Assembly: GCF_001469215.1 (NCBI RefSeq)
Contig: NZ_LOFH01000010.1
Coordinates: 62,001-126,000, forward strand
Length of the DNA stretch: 64,000 bases
Reading direction: 5' to 3'
Origin: Pseudoalteromonas sp. H105
Lineage (GTDB): Bacteria > Pseudomonadota > Gammaproteobacteria > Enterobacterales > Alteromonadaceae
Position numbers and translations under genes: made by a program. Position 1 is the first letter of the stretch. Each line of letters starts with the position of its first letter. The notes under the pieces were generated by a model. The model had not been told where the DNA came from and searched no databases. It was given only the letters and a program-made list of their open reading frames with translations. Positions 49,196 through 58,687 of the stretch are shown one piece after another.

Positions 49196-50212
49196 CTAAC
49201 TTGATAGAATTTTCATAGGTAAGCTTAAAATCACACTTTCTGAATCAGCAAAGTGCATCATCACAGCCACGTGACCTGCCACAACTAAAGCATACATCAC
49301 AGCAGAAAAAACTTGGCCATATTTATCCAATGGCACCAAATGTGAAAAATGGCGGCCACGCCATTCAAACACGATTTCCAGCGCACCAATAAATAAAAAG
49401 AACACGAGCAACATCAAACCAAAAGTATAACTTACCCACAAACCAAATAGCACGCCAAGCAAACACACACTGAGCCCCACCCAAGAGCGCATTGAAAAAC
49501 TAACGCTCTTTAACACATGACCGCCATCTAAAGGCAATATGGGTAATAAGTTAAATAAATTCAATAAAGCACTGAGTACCGCAACACCCGCAAAAATTTC
49601 CATTTCTGTTGCATAGTAAAGCACTACACCGAGTACCGAGGTGATTAATCCGAACGCTGGGCCCATTAGCGAAATCACAACATCTTGCCAACGAGTTGTA
49701 ATTTTTTCATCTGATACAGCGAGCCCTCCCACAAAAGGAATTAAATAAATACCTTTGGTCTTAATACCAAAATATTTCATTGCACGTACGTGGCCGTATT
49801 CATGAATAACTAAACACGCAATTAACATCAGCGCAAATTCAAAGGTGAACAACCATGCATAACCAGCAACAGACGCCCCGGCTAATGCAGCCTTAACAAC
49901 TTTAGCACTTTTAAATACCTTGAAGCCTAATGCAAATATACCTAGCAGGCCTTGTTTGGGCTTCGTTTTTTGCACTTCTGGGATAGGAAGCTTTTGTACC
50001 AGTTGATCATTAACATACAACAATAACAATTGATCATTCAGTTCACTGGTATCTAAACCTATGCGATTACCGTCTAATTCAAATTCAACGTAGTGTTGTT
50101 GTAGGGTATCAAAACTAATTGCTTGGTCAGACTGAAAAATTTGCACAATTTTTTGCTCTGCGAGCATAAGACAAAAAGCTTGCTCTGCAAGAGTTAATTG
50201 TATTTGAATCAT
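49196..50212 (-). CDS. Site-2 protease (M50) family protein with extra N-terminal domain
   Basis: 338 residues. Residues 1-90 are soluble and predicted to be cytosolic beta-rich; membrane helices begin near 105. Zinc site HEYGH (137-141) in LVIHEYGHVRAMKYFGIKT and the third ligand in NLLPILPLDGGHVLKS (Asp229). Intramembrane protease fold, lacking the PDZ domains of RseP. The substrate is unknown. Faces the REC-EAL gene divergently. Confidence 0.88.
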   Translation of the reverse strand: MIQIQLTLAEQAFCLMLAEQKIVQIFQSDQAISFDTLQQHYVEFELDGNRIGLDTSELNDQLLLLYVNDQLVQKLPIPEVQKTKPKQGLLGIFALGFKVFKSAKVVKAALAGASVAGYAWLFTFEFALMLIACLVIHEYGHVRAMKYFGIKTKGIYLIPFVGGLAVSDEKITTRWQDVVISLMGPAFGLITSVLGVVLYYATEMEIFAGVAVLSALLNLFNLLPILPLDGGHVLKSVSFSMRSWVGLSVCLLGVLFGLWVSYTFGLMLLVFFLFIGALEIVFEWRGRHFSHLVPLDKYGQVFSAVMYALVVAGHVAVMMHFADSESVILSLPMKILSS

Positions 50213-50356
50213 AAAACCTAAAACCTAAAAAAGAGTGCGATTAGTATACCTATTTTTTAGCGATAATTAGCGAAATTATTTTACCCTTAATACTGACTTT
50301 TTTTTAGTTTGCAGCTACTTTTATATTATGGGACGCTTTTAATTCAAGGAGTGAAT

Positions 50357-51568
50357 ATGACCAAATTAGCAAAAAACATTCTCGTTGTTGATGATTCCAA
50401 AGCTATTTTAGTTGTAATGGAAGCAATTTTAAACGAACTAGAAATCCCCAATATCACGACCTGCTTAAGTGCTCAGGAAGCGCTATACAAAGTAAAAAGT
50501 GCGCCGCTAAAGTATGATGCAGTCTTTACTGATCTTAATATGCCGGATATGGACGGTATGGAGCTCATTAGGCATTTAGGTGACATGAAGTACCCTGGTG
50601 CAATAGTTATCATTTCTGAAATGGACCATAAAGTCATTGATTTAGCTGCTGATTTAGCAAAAAAAAGTAACGCTCATTTAATTGGCAATATTGCAAAACC
50701 AGTACAATTGACCCAAGTACATACGTTGCTTAAAAAGCTAGACCATTTAGCTTCACACATAGAGAGGCCGTTTGAGCCTATCAGCGAATCACAGCTATTG
50801 CATGCTCTAAGTCACAATGAAATCACTCCTTTTTATCAACCCAAGGTCAACCGCTATAAAAATAAAATAACAAGTGTAGAGGTGCTTGCTCGCATAGTGA
50901 CTGAAAAAGGGCACCTAATATTACCGGACCACTTTATTAGTGTTGCTGAAGATCTTGATCTAATTAATTTAATCACCTTTCAATTGTTTGAAAAGGCCAC
51001 TGCTGATTTCATAGGATTAAAAGAATGTTTTGGGTATAAATTTAAATTAGCGTTTAATTTGTCGCCTTGTCAGTTAGAAGATCTTAGCTGCCCCGATAAG
51101 CTAGCCCTTATTCTCAAGCTTAATAATTTAACCCCTAGCGAAATAATTCTAGAAATAACAGAGCAACATGCGCTCTGCAGTAGCGCGCAGTTAGAAACAT
51201 TGAATAGACTAAGAATTCGCGGTTTTGATATTTCTTTAGATGATTATGGCATTGGTTTTACTAATGTTAACCAACTAAAAACCTTACCCTTTAGTGAAGT
51301 GAAAATTGATCGGACACTCATTAGCCACATTGAAACTGACCAATTCTCTCAGGTCATCACCAGTGGCTTAGTTAATATTGCCATACAGGAAGGGATTGCC
51401 ATTGTTGCAGAAGGCATCGAGCGTATTGAAGAGCTAGAATACTTAGACCGCTTCAAAGAGTTTATTTTGATGCAAGGCTTTTTAATTTGCCAGCCCAAAT
51501 CAAAGTCCGACTTCACTGTATGGGCAAAATCATGGCTACAAATGATTAAAGACGCTAATCAGCGCTGA
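50357..51568 (+). CDS. Response regulator with EAL c-di-GMP phosphodiesterase domain
   Basis: 403 residues. REC domain (5-125) with NILVVDDSKAI, Asp in VFTDLNMPDMDGM and a Lys in NIAKPVQL. EAL domain (150-400) with EVLAR for EAL, FNLSPCQLE, EITEQH, SLDDYGIGFTN, KIDRTL, VAEGIE and QGF, so all metal and catalytic residues are present and it should hydrolyse c-di-GMP. AAGGAG at 6 bp marks the ATG at 50357; the frame is open 16 codons upstream. The stop is 2 bp from the convergent CNNM gene. Confidence 0.93.
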   Translation: MTKLAKNILVVDDSKAILVVMEAILNELEIPNITTCLSAQEALYKVKSAPLKYDAVFTDLNMPDMDGMELIRHLGDMKYPGAIVIISEMDHKVIDLAADLAKKSNAHLIGNIAKPVQLTQVHTLLKKLDHLASHIERPFEPISESQLLHALSHNEITPFYQPKVNRYKNKITSVEVLARIVTEKGHLILPDHFISVAEDLDLINLITFQLFEKATADFIGLKECFGYKFKLAFNLSPCQLEDLSCPDKLALILKLNNLTPSEIILEITEQHALCSSAQLETLNRLRIRGFDISLDDYGIGFTNVNQLKTLPFSEVKIDRTLISHIETDQFSQVITSGLVNIAIQEGIAIVAEGIERIEELEYLDRFKEFILMQGFLICQPKSKSDFTVWAKSWLQMIKDANQR

Positions 51569-51570
51569 TT

Positions 51571-52635
51571 CTATTGTTTGTGATCGTCTTCGCTAAGTAG
51601 CTTGTCGGTACTGGCCAAACGCTGCCGCCAACGTTGCTTAGCAACCATTTGCATATCGGCCGATTGATCACGTTCATCCATAATATTAAGCCCCATTAAT
51701 GACTCTATCATATCTTCAAGTGTGACAATTCCTTGCACGTCACCGTACTCGTCTATCACTAAACAGATATGGTTACGTTTAGCGAGTAAGGTGTGCAATA
51801 GCGTAGGCATGTAAAGCGTCTCTGGCACGGTATAAAGTGGCTTAACCAATTTACTGACTTTGTAGTCCTCACCAAGCCGATGATATGCCAACATAATGTC
51901 GTTTTTATGCACAAACCCGATAATATCGTCGCCGTCTTTATCGTAAACTAACACACGTGAAAATGACGAAGAGCCATGCTCAGCCAAGTACTGGTGTACG
52001 GTGATGTCTTTATGCACTTTAAATAGTACAGTACGTGGCGTCATTATTGAATCAAGCGTGGTGTGTCGAAAATGTAATAAGCTACGAATGATCTCCGACT
52101 CTTCCTGGTGTAATGCCCCTGACTCTGAACCTATGTCGGCCATGGCTTCTATTTCTTGACGAATATAAAAGGCTTCATCATAGTTTCGTCCCATCAGATT
52201 CGTTAGCTTTTCAGCAAACCATACGAAGGGTTTTAATAAAATGACTAAATACACCAACCCGCGTGAGACAATAGGGGTCAAGGCACGCCAATAATTGGCA
52301 CCGAGTGTTTTTGGAATGATTTCTGATAGTACTAATACAAGTAACGTCATGATGGCTGATGCGATACCCACCGCTGCATCTGAAAAAACAACGGCGGCCT
52401 GCGCCCCAACACCAGCAGCACCTGCGGTGTGAGCCACTGTATTTAAAGTTAAGATAGCAGCCAATGGTTGATCTACATTTTTTTTAAGTTTTTCAACACA
52501 CTTAGCCAGCTTTGGGTTTTGTTTACGCAGCAATGCTACATAGCTTGGGGTGATACTTAATAACACCGCTTCCATAATAGAACACAAAAATGAAATCAGA
52601 ATAGCAACACACATGTAAACAATTAATAACGTCAT
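51571..52635 (-). CDS. CNNM/DUF21 transporter with CBS pair (hemolysin family)
   Basis: 354 residues. DUF21 transmembrane domain (1-165, four helices, LTLNTVAHTAGAAGVGAQAA and LVLSEIIPKTLGANYW) followed by two CBS motifs (195-315, DSIMTPRTVLFKV, NHICLVIDEYGDVQGIVTLE). The C-terminal CorC/HlyC domain common in longer members is missing. Relatives move Mg2+ or Co2+. Divergent from the S9 peptidase gene. Confidence 0.92.
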   Translation of the reverse strand: MTLLIVYMCVAILISFLCSIMEAVLLSITPSYVALLRKQNPKLAKCVEKLKKNVDQPLAAILTLNTVAHTAGAAGVGAQAAVVFSDAAVGIASAIMTLLVLVLSEIIPKTLGANYWRALTPIVSRGLVYLVILLKPFVWFAEKLTNLMGRNYDEAFYIRQEIEAMADIGSESGALHQEESEIIRSLLHFRHTTLDSIMTPRTVLFKVHKDITVHQYLAEHGSSSFSRVLVYDKDGDDIIGFVHKNDIMLAYHRLGEDYKVSKLVKPLYTVPETLYMPTLLHTLLAKRNHICLVIDEYGDVQGIVTLEDMIESLMGLNIMDERDQSADMQMVAKQRWRQRLASTDKLLSEDDHKQ

Positions 52636-52717
52636 TAAATCACTCTCATCGTTGGACTAATGAGCATCCTACCAATACATGGTATATTTATCCAAATTAT
52701 CGTTCAAAGGCTTAGCT

Positions 52718-55213
52718 ATGACTTTCAATTTGTCTGCAAAATTATCAAATAAACGTGTGTTAAAAACACTCAGTGCATTGGCTTTATACACTGTAGCAAC
52801 TTCAGCTTCAGCAGCGGTGTTAAATAAGGAAAAAATTGCATTTATTGGCCCTTTGGCCGAGCAAATGCAGGTGAAACCTCACCAAACACCTCATCATGAT
52901 GCGGCAATAAAGAATCTTCTCCCACGTCTTTTAGCTGACAGTTCAAGCTTTTCTGTATTTGGTGAGCAGCATAAATGGCAAACATTAAGTAAGGTAAACG
53001 CGCTGACCCTTGGTGGATTGCAGGCATTAAAATTTACCGTACACACAGAGCGTTTTAGTGAAGGTGCTCTGAAACTGAGTGGTATAGAAAAAGCGACGTT
53101 ATTTATTGATGGCGTAGAGCTCACCGCAAACGATCATACTTACCAACTGGCATTAAGTAATGGCGAACACCAAGTGCTTATCATTGCAGAGCAAGTCGCT
53201 AATTGGAATGAAGTGTCACTGGATTTTGAGCCTAAGTCAGCACATGACAAAATCACCATAAGTCAGCACGCGAGTAAAACTCTCTCTGCGAAGCAATTGT
53301 TTGATGCGCCGACGATAAGTATGCTGTCACTGTCACCAGATGCAAAGCACGCTATCACGAGCACACGCTTTTACAATGATGCTGCGGGTAATCAGGCACA
53401 GATAACAACTGTCCTTAAAGATCAAGACAACAAAGTGCTTTATCGCTTTGAATCAGGCCAACCGAGTAATGTAATTTGGAGCCCCGACAACACGTCTGTC
53501 GTTTATTTAATGGACGGTAAATTAAAACAGCTAAACCGCAAAAATTTAGCGCTTACTGTGATTGCTGAGAACTTAGATGGTGCGAGCGGCTTTGCATTTT
53601 ATAACAACGACACGCTAGTTTTTACGTGGTCGAAGTACCCAAAAACCGATACCAACTTAACCAAACATTATAGAGGCCTGCAAGATCGTTGGTCATATGC
53701 CCGCATAACGTCACAAGCTTATTTGCTTGATATTAAATCGGGCTTTAGCAAAGCAATCAGTGAAGGTCCTCTAAGCCATAGCATTGAAGATTTCAACAGC
53801 AAACGAGGCACCGTTTTGCTAAGTCGAAGCGCTCACGCAATGGAGGCGTCAACTCACCCAATTACTGAGCTGGTTGAAACTAGCATTTCAACGGCACAAC
53901 AAAGTGTTTTAGGTCAATTTAAAACCTTTAATCAAGCAAGGTACACCGATGAGGGGATTTACATCATTGCAGGACCTGATTTTAAAGAGGGTTTAGGCCG
54001 TAGTATCCCACATGATATGCTTGCCAATAACTATGATGGACAACTGTATTTACTTGATTTTAATGGTAAGCAAGCCAAAGCATTGAGCAAAAGTTTTGAC
54101 CCTGCAATAGGCCAGTTAAATGTACTTAAAAACGGTGACGCAGTTCTTAAAGTAACCGAGCAAGACACTCAGCAACTGTATTTATTTGATTTAAGCAAAA
54201 CCCGGTTTAACAAGCTCAACACTCAGTTAGATGTTATAGAACAATTTAGTGTCTCTAAAAACCGATCTCCGCTTGTATTGTACAGCGGCACAACAGCATC
54301 GACTCCACAGCAATTAAAACGGTTAAACATCAGAAAAAATAAAGCGAGTACAGTGTGGAACTCTAAGCCTATAGCCTATGCAAATACGCAAATTCCAACG
54401 CTTGAAGAGTTTAACTTCACTAATAAGCAAGGCATCGAAATAAAAGGCCGTGTTTATATACCCACAAATCTAGATAAATCTAAAAAGCACCCAGCTCTGA
54501 TTTATTACTATGGCGGCACATCTCCTGTTTCGCGTGGTTTTACGGGGCGTTACCCATTTAATTTTTGGGCCGCTAATGGCTATGTTGTCTATGTTGTTCA
54601 ACCCACTGGCGCAACAGGGTTTGGCCAAGAGTTTTCTGCTAAACACGTTAATGCATGGGGTGAGCATACGGCCGAGGACATTATCCAAGGTACTCAGGCA
54701 TTACTTGCTCAGTACTCATTTATTGATAAAGATCGCTTAGGTAATTTAGGTGCGTCCTACGGTGGCTTTATGACCATGCTGCTAGCAACTAAAACAGACA
54801 TATTTAGCGCCTCAATATCTCATGCGGGTATTTCAAATATTACATCTTACTGGGGTCATGGTTGGTGGGGCTATTTATACTCAGGCGAAGCATCAAAAGG
54901 CAGCTTCCCGTGGAATAACAGTGAACTTTATAGCCAACGTAGTCCAGTGTTTCATGCTGATAAAGTAACCACACCATTGCTACTACTTCATGGTGACTCA
55001 GATACTAACGTGCCTGTAGGTGAAAGCCACACTATGTATACAGCATTGAAATTATTGGGCAAAGATGTAGAGCTTATTGAATACAAAGGGGCTGACCATC
55101 AAATTTTTGCTCGCGATAAACGCTTTGATTGGTGGAGTACAATGCTTGCCTACTTTGATAAGCACTTGAAAGATGAACCACAATGGTGGCAATACTTATA
55201 CCCTGAGGAATGA
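52718..55213 (+). CDS. Secreted S9 prolyl oligopeptidase family peptidase
   Basis: 831 residues. Signal peptide near MTFNLSAKLSNKRVLKTLSA through the ATSASA cleavage region, then a beta-propeller-like part (190-560) and an alpha/beta hydrolase domain (570-831). Catalytic triad: Ser680 in LGASYGGFM, Asp762 in HGDSDTNVP, His794 in GADHQIF. Probably cleaves peptides in the periplasm or outside. ATG at 52718 has AAAGG at 8 bp; the earlier ATG at 52679 lacks one. Ends in a clear terminator. Confidence 0.92.
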   Translation: MTFNLSAKLSNKRVLKTLSALALYTVATSASAAVLNKEKIAFIGPLAEQMQVKPHQTPHHDAAIKNLLPRLLADSSSFSVFGEQHKWQTLSKVNALTLGGLQALKFTVHTERFSEGALKLSGIEKATLFIDGVELTANDHTYQLALSNGEHQVLIIAEQVANWNEVSLDFEPKSAHDKITISQHASKTLSAKQLFDAPTISMLSLSPDAKHAITSTRFYNDAAGNQAQITTVLKDQDNKVLYRFESGQPSNVIWSPDNTSVVYLMDGKLKQLNRKNLALTVIAENLDGASGFAFYNNDTLVFTWSKYPKTDTNLTKHYRGLQDRWSYARITSQAYLLDIKSGFSKAISEGPLSHSIEDFNSKRGTVLLSRSAHAMEASTHPITELVETSISTAQQSVLGQFKTFNQARYTDEGIYIIAGPDFKEGLGRSIPHDMLANNYDGQLYLLDFNGKQAKALSKSFDPAIGQLNVLKNGDAVLKVTEQDTQQLYLFDLSKTRFNKLNTQLDVIEQFSVSKNRSPLVLYSGTTASTPQQLKRLNIRKNKASTVWNSKPIAYANTQIPTLEEFNFTNKQGIEIKGRVYIPTNLDKSKKHPALIYYYGGTSPVSRGFTGRYPFNFWAANGYVVYVVQPTGATGFGQEFSAKHVNAWGEHTAEDIIQGTQALLAQYSFIDKDRLGNLGASYGGFMTMLLATKTDIFSASISHAGISNITSYWGHGWWGYLYSGEASKGSFPWNNSELYSQRSPVFHADKVTTPLLLLHGDSDTNVPVGESHTMYTALKLLGKDVELIEYKGADHQIFARDKRFDWWSTMLAYFDKHLKDEPQWWQYLYPEE

Positions 55214-55219
55214 CAAGGC

Positions 55220-55260
55220 TAGAAGGAGAAGATACACATTTCCTCTCCTTCTATTGTTTA
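55220..55260 (+). terminator. Rho-independent terminator of the S9 peptidase gene
   Basis: Perfect 10-bp stem TAGAAGGAGA / TCTCCTTCTA with a 14-base loop, tail TTGTTTAATTTT. Confidence 0.8.
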
Positions 55261-55360
55261 ATTTTATGCAAAGAAACTATCATAAATAGTGTTTCAGTTG
55301 TTCTCTCCTTAGGCGAATGAGTGCTAACATGGAGACATCAATAAAGGTAATTAAGAAACT

Positions 55361-56065
55361 ATGACTATTAATGTTTTACTGGTTGAAGACGATGAGCTAT
55401 TGGTTAAACGCATCATTAAACACTTTGCCCAGACTGAATTTCACATTGAAAATGACGCAACAGGTGCTCAAGCGCTTGAAATAGTTAAATCACGTGAACA
55501 CAGCAGTAGTGCCATTTCACTTGCCATTGTTGATATTGTTTTACCTATGCGTGATGGACTTCATTTGGCTAAGGAGCTTAATACCTTAACTGATATTGGT
55601 GTGATCATGCTCTCAAGCCGCGATTCACAAGCTGATAGAATTGCAGGCCTTGCCCAAGGCGCTGATGATTATATTTGTAAACCGGTTGATCTTTTAGAGC
55701 TAGAATTACGCATGCGAGCGCTGCATAAAAGATTAAAAGGCAACAGTGAGAATGATGAAAGCGAAGAGTTTATTGAATACGCAGACTTTAAGCTCCACCC
55801 AGATAATCGCACACTTATAACAGCAAATGGTATTGAATCGCGTTTAACTGAAGCAGAACATAAAGTTCTCATTTGCTTAATTTCCAATGCAGGTAAAGCG
55901 ACGCCTAGAGAAAAAATATCAGAAGAAATCGGCCAGCCAGATTGGAGCCCTAACGATCGTACCGTGGATGTACTTGTTGGCCGTTTACGTAAAAAGCTAA
56001 GCGATGAAAAAGACCAAAAGCGCATAGTGACCGTGCGTGGTAAAGGATACATGCTATCAATATAA
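55361..56065 (+). CDS. OmpR-family response regulator, orphan
   Basis: 234 residues. Receiver (1-120) with VLLVEDDELLVKRIIKHF, phospho-acceptor in IVDIVLPMRDG, IMLSSRDS and YICKPVD; winged-helix output (140-232) with RLTEAEHKVLICLISNAG, DRTVDVLVGRLRKKL and VRGKGYML. Canonical and complete. No histidine kinase gene is adjacent on either side, so the partner is unknown. Convergent with comM. Confidence 0.93.
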   Translation: MTINVLLVEDDELLVKRIIKHFAQTEFHIENDATGAQALEIVKSREHSSSAISLAIVDIVLPMRDGLHLAKELNTLTDIGVIMLSSRDSQADRIAGLAQGADDYICKPVDLLELELRMRALHKRLKGNSENDESEEFIEYADFKLHPDNRTLITANGIESRLTEAEHKVLICLISNAGKATPREKISEEIGQPDWSPNDRTVDVLVGRLRKKLSDEKDQKRIVTVRGKGYMLSI

Positions 56066-56081
56066 GCATGAAAACCATTCG

Positions 56082-57593
56082 CTAATACTGAGTTAACTGC
56101 GAAATAAGACGCTCAAAGGCGCGATAATTCAGCGCCTCCTTCAGCTCAGCGAGTTCTATGTTCTCATTGCCTTTCAAATCACTGATTGTACGTGCAACTT
56201 TTATTACCCGATGATAAGACCGTGGTGATAATGACAGCTTTTCACTGGCCTTTGCTAAGAACTGTAACTCCTGTGGTGCTAAATCACAGTAACGACTCAT
56301 CTCCTTATTATTAAGTCGTGCGTTTACCTTTCCTTGCCGATTGAGTTGAATATTATAAGCCGTTTCAACCCGCGCCCGTACTTGTGTACTACTTTCTTCG
56401 GGCTCTGTACTTTGTAACTGATTGCTACTCAAGCGAGGTAACTCTATTTGCAAATCAATCCGATCAATAAAAGGGCCTGACACTCGGGATAAATAACGCA
56501 TAACTTGATCTGGAGTTGCCCGCTTATCATTATGACAGCCTGTAGGGCTTGGGTTTAAGGCAGCAATAAGTTGAAACTGTGCAGGAAACTCCATTTGCCG
56601 TGCTGCCCTTGAGATAGTCACCGTGCCGGTTTCCATCGGCTCGCGCAGTGAATCCAATACTTTTCTTTCAAATTCAGGCAGCTCATCTAAAAATAATACA
56701 CCATTATGAGCCAGTGATATTTCACCCGGTTTAGGGTTTGAAGACCCTCCCACTAAGGCCACCGCTGAACAGGTATGGTGAGGACTGCGAAACGGCCTTT
56801 TACGCCAATTAGTTAAGTCGATAGATTGGCCAATGATTGAATACAATGCAGCACTAGAGAGGGCTTCATCATCAGACATACTCGGCATAATTGTGGGCAT
56901 ACGCTGTGCAAGCATAGATTTACCCGTACCAGGCGGGCCTAAAAAAAGTAAATTGTGGCCACCGGCTGCGGCGATTTCAAGCACCCTTTTTGCACCTGGT
57001 TGACCTTTAACATCACTTAAATCATGAATAAAGTGAGCGCTGTGGACACGCTCTTCATATTCAATGTTCAATGGCAATGGTTGCTGATTCAGCAAATCAT
57101 TCCACACATCCTGAATGGAATTAACCGCCTTACGTGACACACCATTGACCAAGCTGGCTAAACTGTCATTTACAGCAGGCAGAAAACAACACCTCCCTTG
57201 CTCTTTGGCAGCCAGTACCGAGGGTAAAATTGCATTCACCCCTCTAACTTCGCCATTTAACGCAAGCTCACCATAAAACTCATAGCGTTCTAACTCATTA
57301 CAAACCACTTGTCCTGAAGCGACCAAAATACCAACCGCGATGGCTAAATCGAATCGGCCGCCCTCTTTTGGTAAATCAGCAGGCGCAAGGTTCACGGTAA
57401 TTCTTTGATCGGGAAAACCGAATTGGGAGTTTTCGAGCGCGCTTCTGACTCGGTCTTTCGACTCTTTGACTGAGGCCTCTGGCAGGCCAACAATATGAAA
57501 TGCAGGCAAACCATTGCCTAAATGAACTTCAACCATCACCTCGGGTGCTTGAATTCCAACTTGCGCACGAGAATAAATACGAGCTAACGACAC
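56082..57593 (-). CDS. comM: YifB/ComM family Mg-chelatase-like AAA ATPase
   Basis: 503 residues. N-terminal Lon-protease-like fold (1-170, VMVEVHLGNGLPAFHIVGLP, NLAPADLPKEGGRFDLAIAV), AAA+ core with Walker A in LFLGPPGTGKSMLAQRM, Walker B in GVLFLDELPEFERKVLDSLR and RPFRSPHHTCSAVALVGGSS, and the C-terminal Mg-chelatase lid. ComM promotes branch migration during natural transformation. GTG start fits the homologues (MSLARIYSRAQVG). Together with comF it hints at competence genes here, though they are not linked. Confidence 0.93.
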   Translation of the reverse strand: MSLARIYSRAQVGIQAPEVMVEVHLGNGLPAFHIVGLPEASVKESKDRVRSALENSQFGFPDQRITVNLAPADLPKEGGRFDLAIAVGILVASGQVVCNELERYEFYGELALNGEVRGVNAILPSVLAAKEQGRCCFLPAVNDSLASLVNGVSRKAVNSIQDVWNDLLNQQPLPLNIEYEERVHSAHFIHDLSDVKGQPGAKRVLEIAAAGGHNLLFLGPPGTGKSMLAQRMPTIMPSMSDDEALSSAALYSIIGQSIDLTNWRKRPFRSPHHTCSAVALVGGSSNPKPGEISLAHNGVLFLDELPEFERKVLDSLREPMETGTVTISRAARQMEFPAQFQLIAALNPSPTGCHNDKRATPDQVMRYLSRVSGPFIDRIDLQIELPRLSSNQLQSTEPEESSTQVRARVETAYNIQLNRQGKVNARLNNKEMSRYCDLAPQELQFLAKASEKLSLSPRSYHRVIKVARTISDLKGNENIELAELKEALNYRAFERLISQLTQY

Positions 57594-57628
57594 ATCCTTT
57601 GTCCCTGTAATGTACTTTTTATTACAGT

Positions 57629-58243
57629 CTAGTCAGGATATTTGAAAATATGTAGTGTTAGTTGCCATTTCATTGCAGCAAGGCGTAATAACAAGGTTGT
57701 CAGCATAGCTATAACCATTGCGATTTCAGTCATCACATTCAATAAGATACTTTGAGTGTAAACTAAGCCACCAGCAATGCATGTAATGGCATATAGCTCA
57801 CCCTTTAACAGCATCGGGATATTACCCGCTAATACATCGCGTATCATACCTCCGAAGCACCCAGTGATTATTCCCATAATGATAGCGGTGGTTGCAGGCA
57901 TACCTGCGAGCAGCGCTTTTTGCGTGCCCATTACGGCAAAAAAAGCTAATCCAAACGCATCAGCAATTTGCAGGTGGTAAAGCGGAATTGATTTTTGTTT
58001 GTTGATCAACCTAGCTGTAATAAATACCGCAGCAAAGATAGCAATAAAATAACTTTGATCGTGCAGCCAAAATACGGGGACATCCAAAATTAAGTCCCGC
58101 ACAGTTCCTCCACCAATAGCTGTTACCGTCGCGAGTACAAAAACGCCAAAGCCATCCATTTTTTTATCATAAGCAATCAACGTACCTGACACTGCAAATA
58201 CGGCAACGCCAATTAAATCAAACCAGTGATAAAGTTCAGTCAT
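57629..58243 (-). CDS. TRIC-type (UPF0126) membrane channel
   Basis: 204 residues, seven hydrophobic segments. Two repeats with the glycine signatures GTVRDLILDVPVFWLHD and GGMIRDVLAGNIPMLLKGEL, typical of bacterial trimeric intracellular cation channels (E. coli YicG/YadS). Forms a homotrimeric cation pore in the inner membrane. 35 bp after it lies comM on the same strand. Confidence 0.9.
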   Translation of the reverse strand: MTELYHWFDLIGVAVFAVSGTLIAYDKKMDGFGVFVLATVTAIGGGTVRDLILDVPVFWLHDQSYFIAIFAAVFITARLINKQKSIPLYHLQIADAFGLAFFAVMGTQKALLAGMPATTAIIMGIITGCFGGMIRDVLAGNIPMLLKGELYAITCIAGGLVYTQSILLNVMTEIAMVIAMLTTLLLRLAAMKWQLTLHIFKYPD

Positions 58244-58315
58244 AGTTGTCGCTTAAAAGTGATCTAGGGATGTGTTTTAACACAATCACCAATCACTTTT
58301 AAGCTCTCTTGATAA

Positions 58316-58687
58316 TTAATCAGCTTTTGCCGTCAATTCGATAAACTCAAGGCTTTGCGTCATGATGTTTTCAGCCAGTGTATTTTCAGAAAAAATGGAC
58401 TCTTTTTCCATCGCCAATTCAGGGTGAGCAACCAGTTTTTGATACTCACTTTCAAGCTCTGCCCACACGCTTCGCTGCTGCGCATTCAGTGGCGTTGTTT
58501 GCTCACGCATTTTACTTGCTTCTGCGTAAGCTTCCTGTGCTTTTTCATATGCATTGAGGGTATCCTGTTCACTGCTTGAACTTGCGAACAAGTTATCACT
58601 CAACGTACCGACATCTTGCTTCATAGATTTAATGGTTTCACAGCCCGTAAGTGCAACAAAAAAAATAACCAAGAAGATTTGATACAT
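58316..58687 (-). CDS. Small lipoprotein, unknown function
   Basis: 123 residues. Signal sequence with lipobox ALTGC and lipidated Cys16 (no Asp at +2, so probably outer membrane). The mature part is helical and polar (NAYEKAQEAYAEASKMREQT, WAELESEYQKLVAHP), perhaps a coiled coil. No family recognised. A terminator-like hairpin lies about 20 bp before the start, in the leader. Confidence 0.8.
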   Translation of the reverse strand: MYQIFLVIFFVALTGCETIKSMKQDVGTLSDNLFASSSSEQDTLNAYEKAQEAYAEASKMREQTTPLNAQQRSVWAELESEYQKLVAHPELAMEKESIFSENTLAENIMTQSLEFIELTAKAD

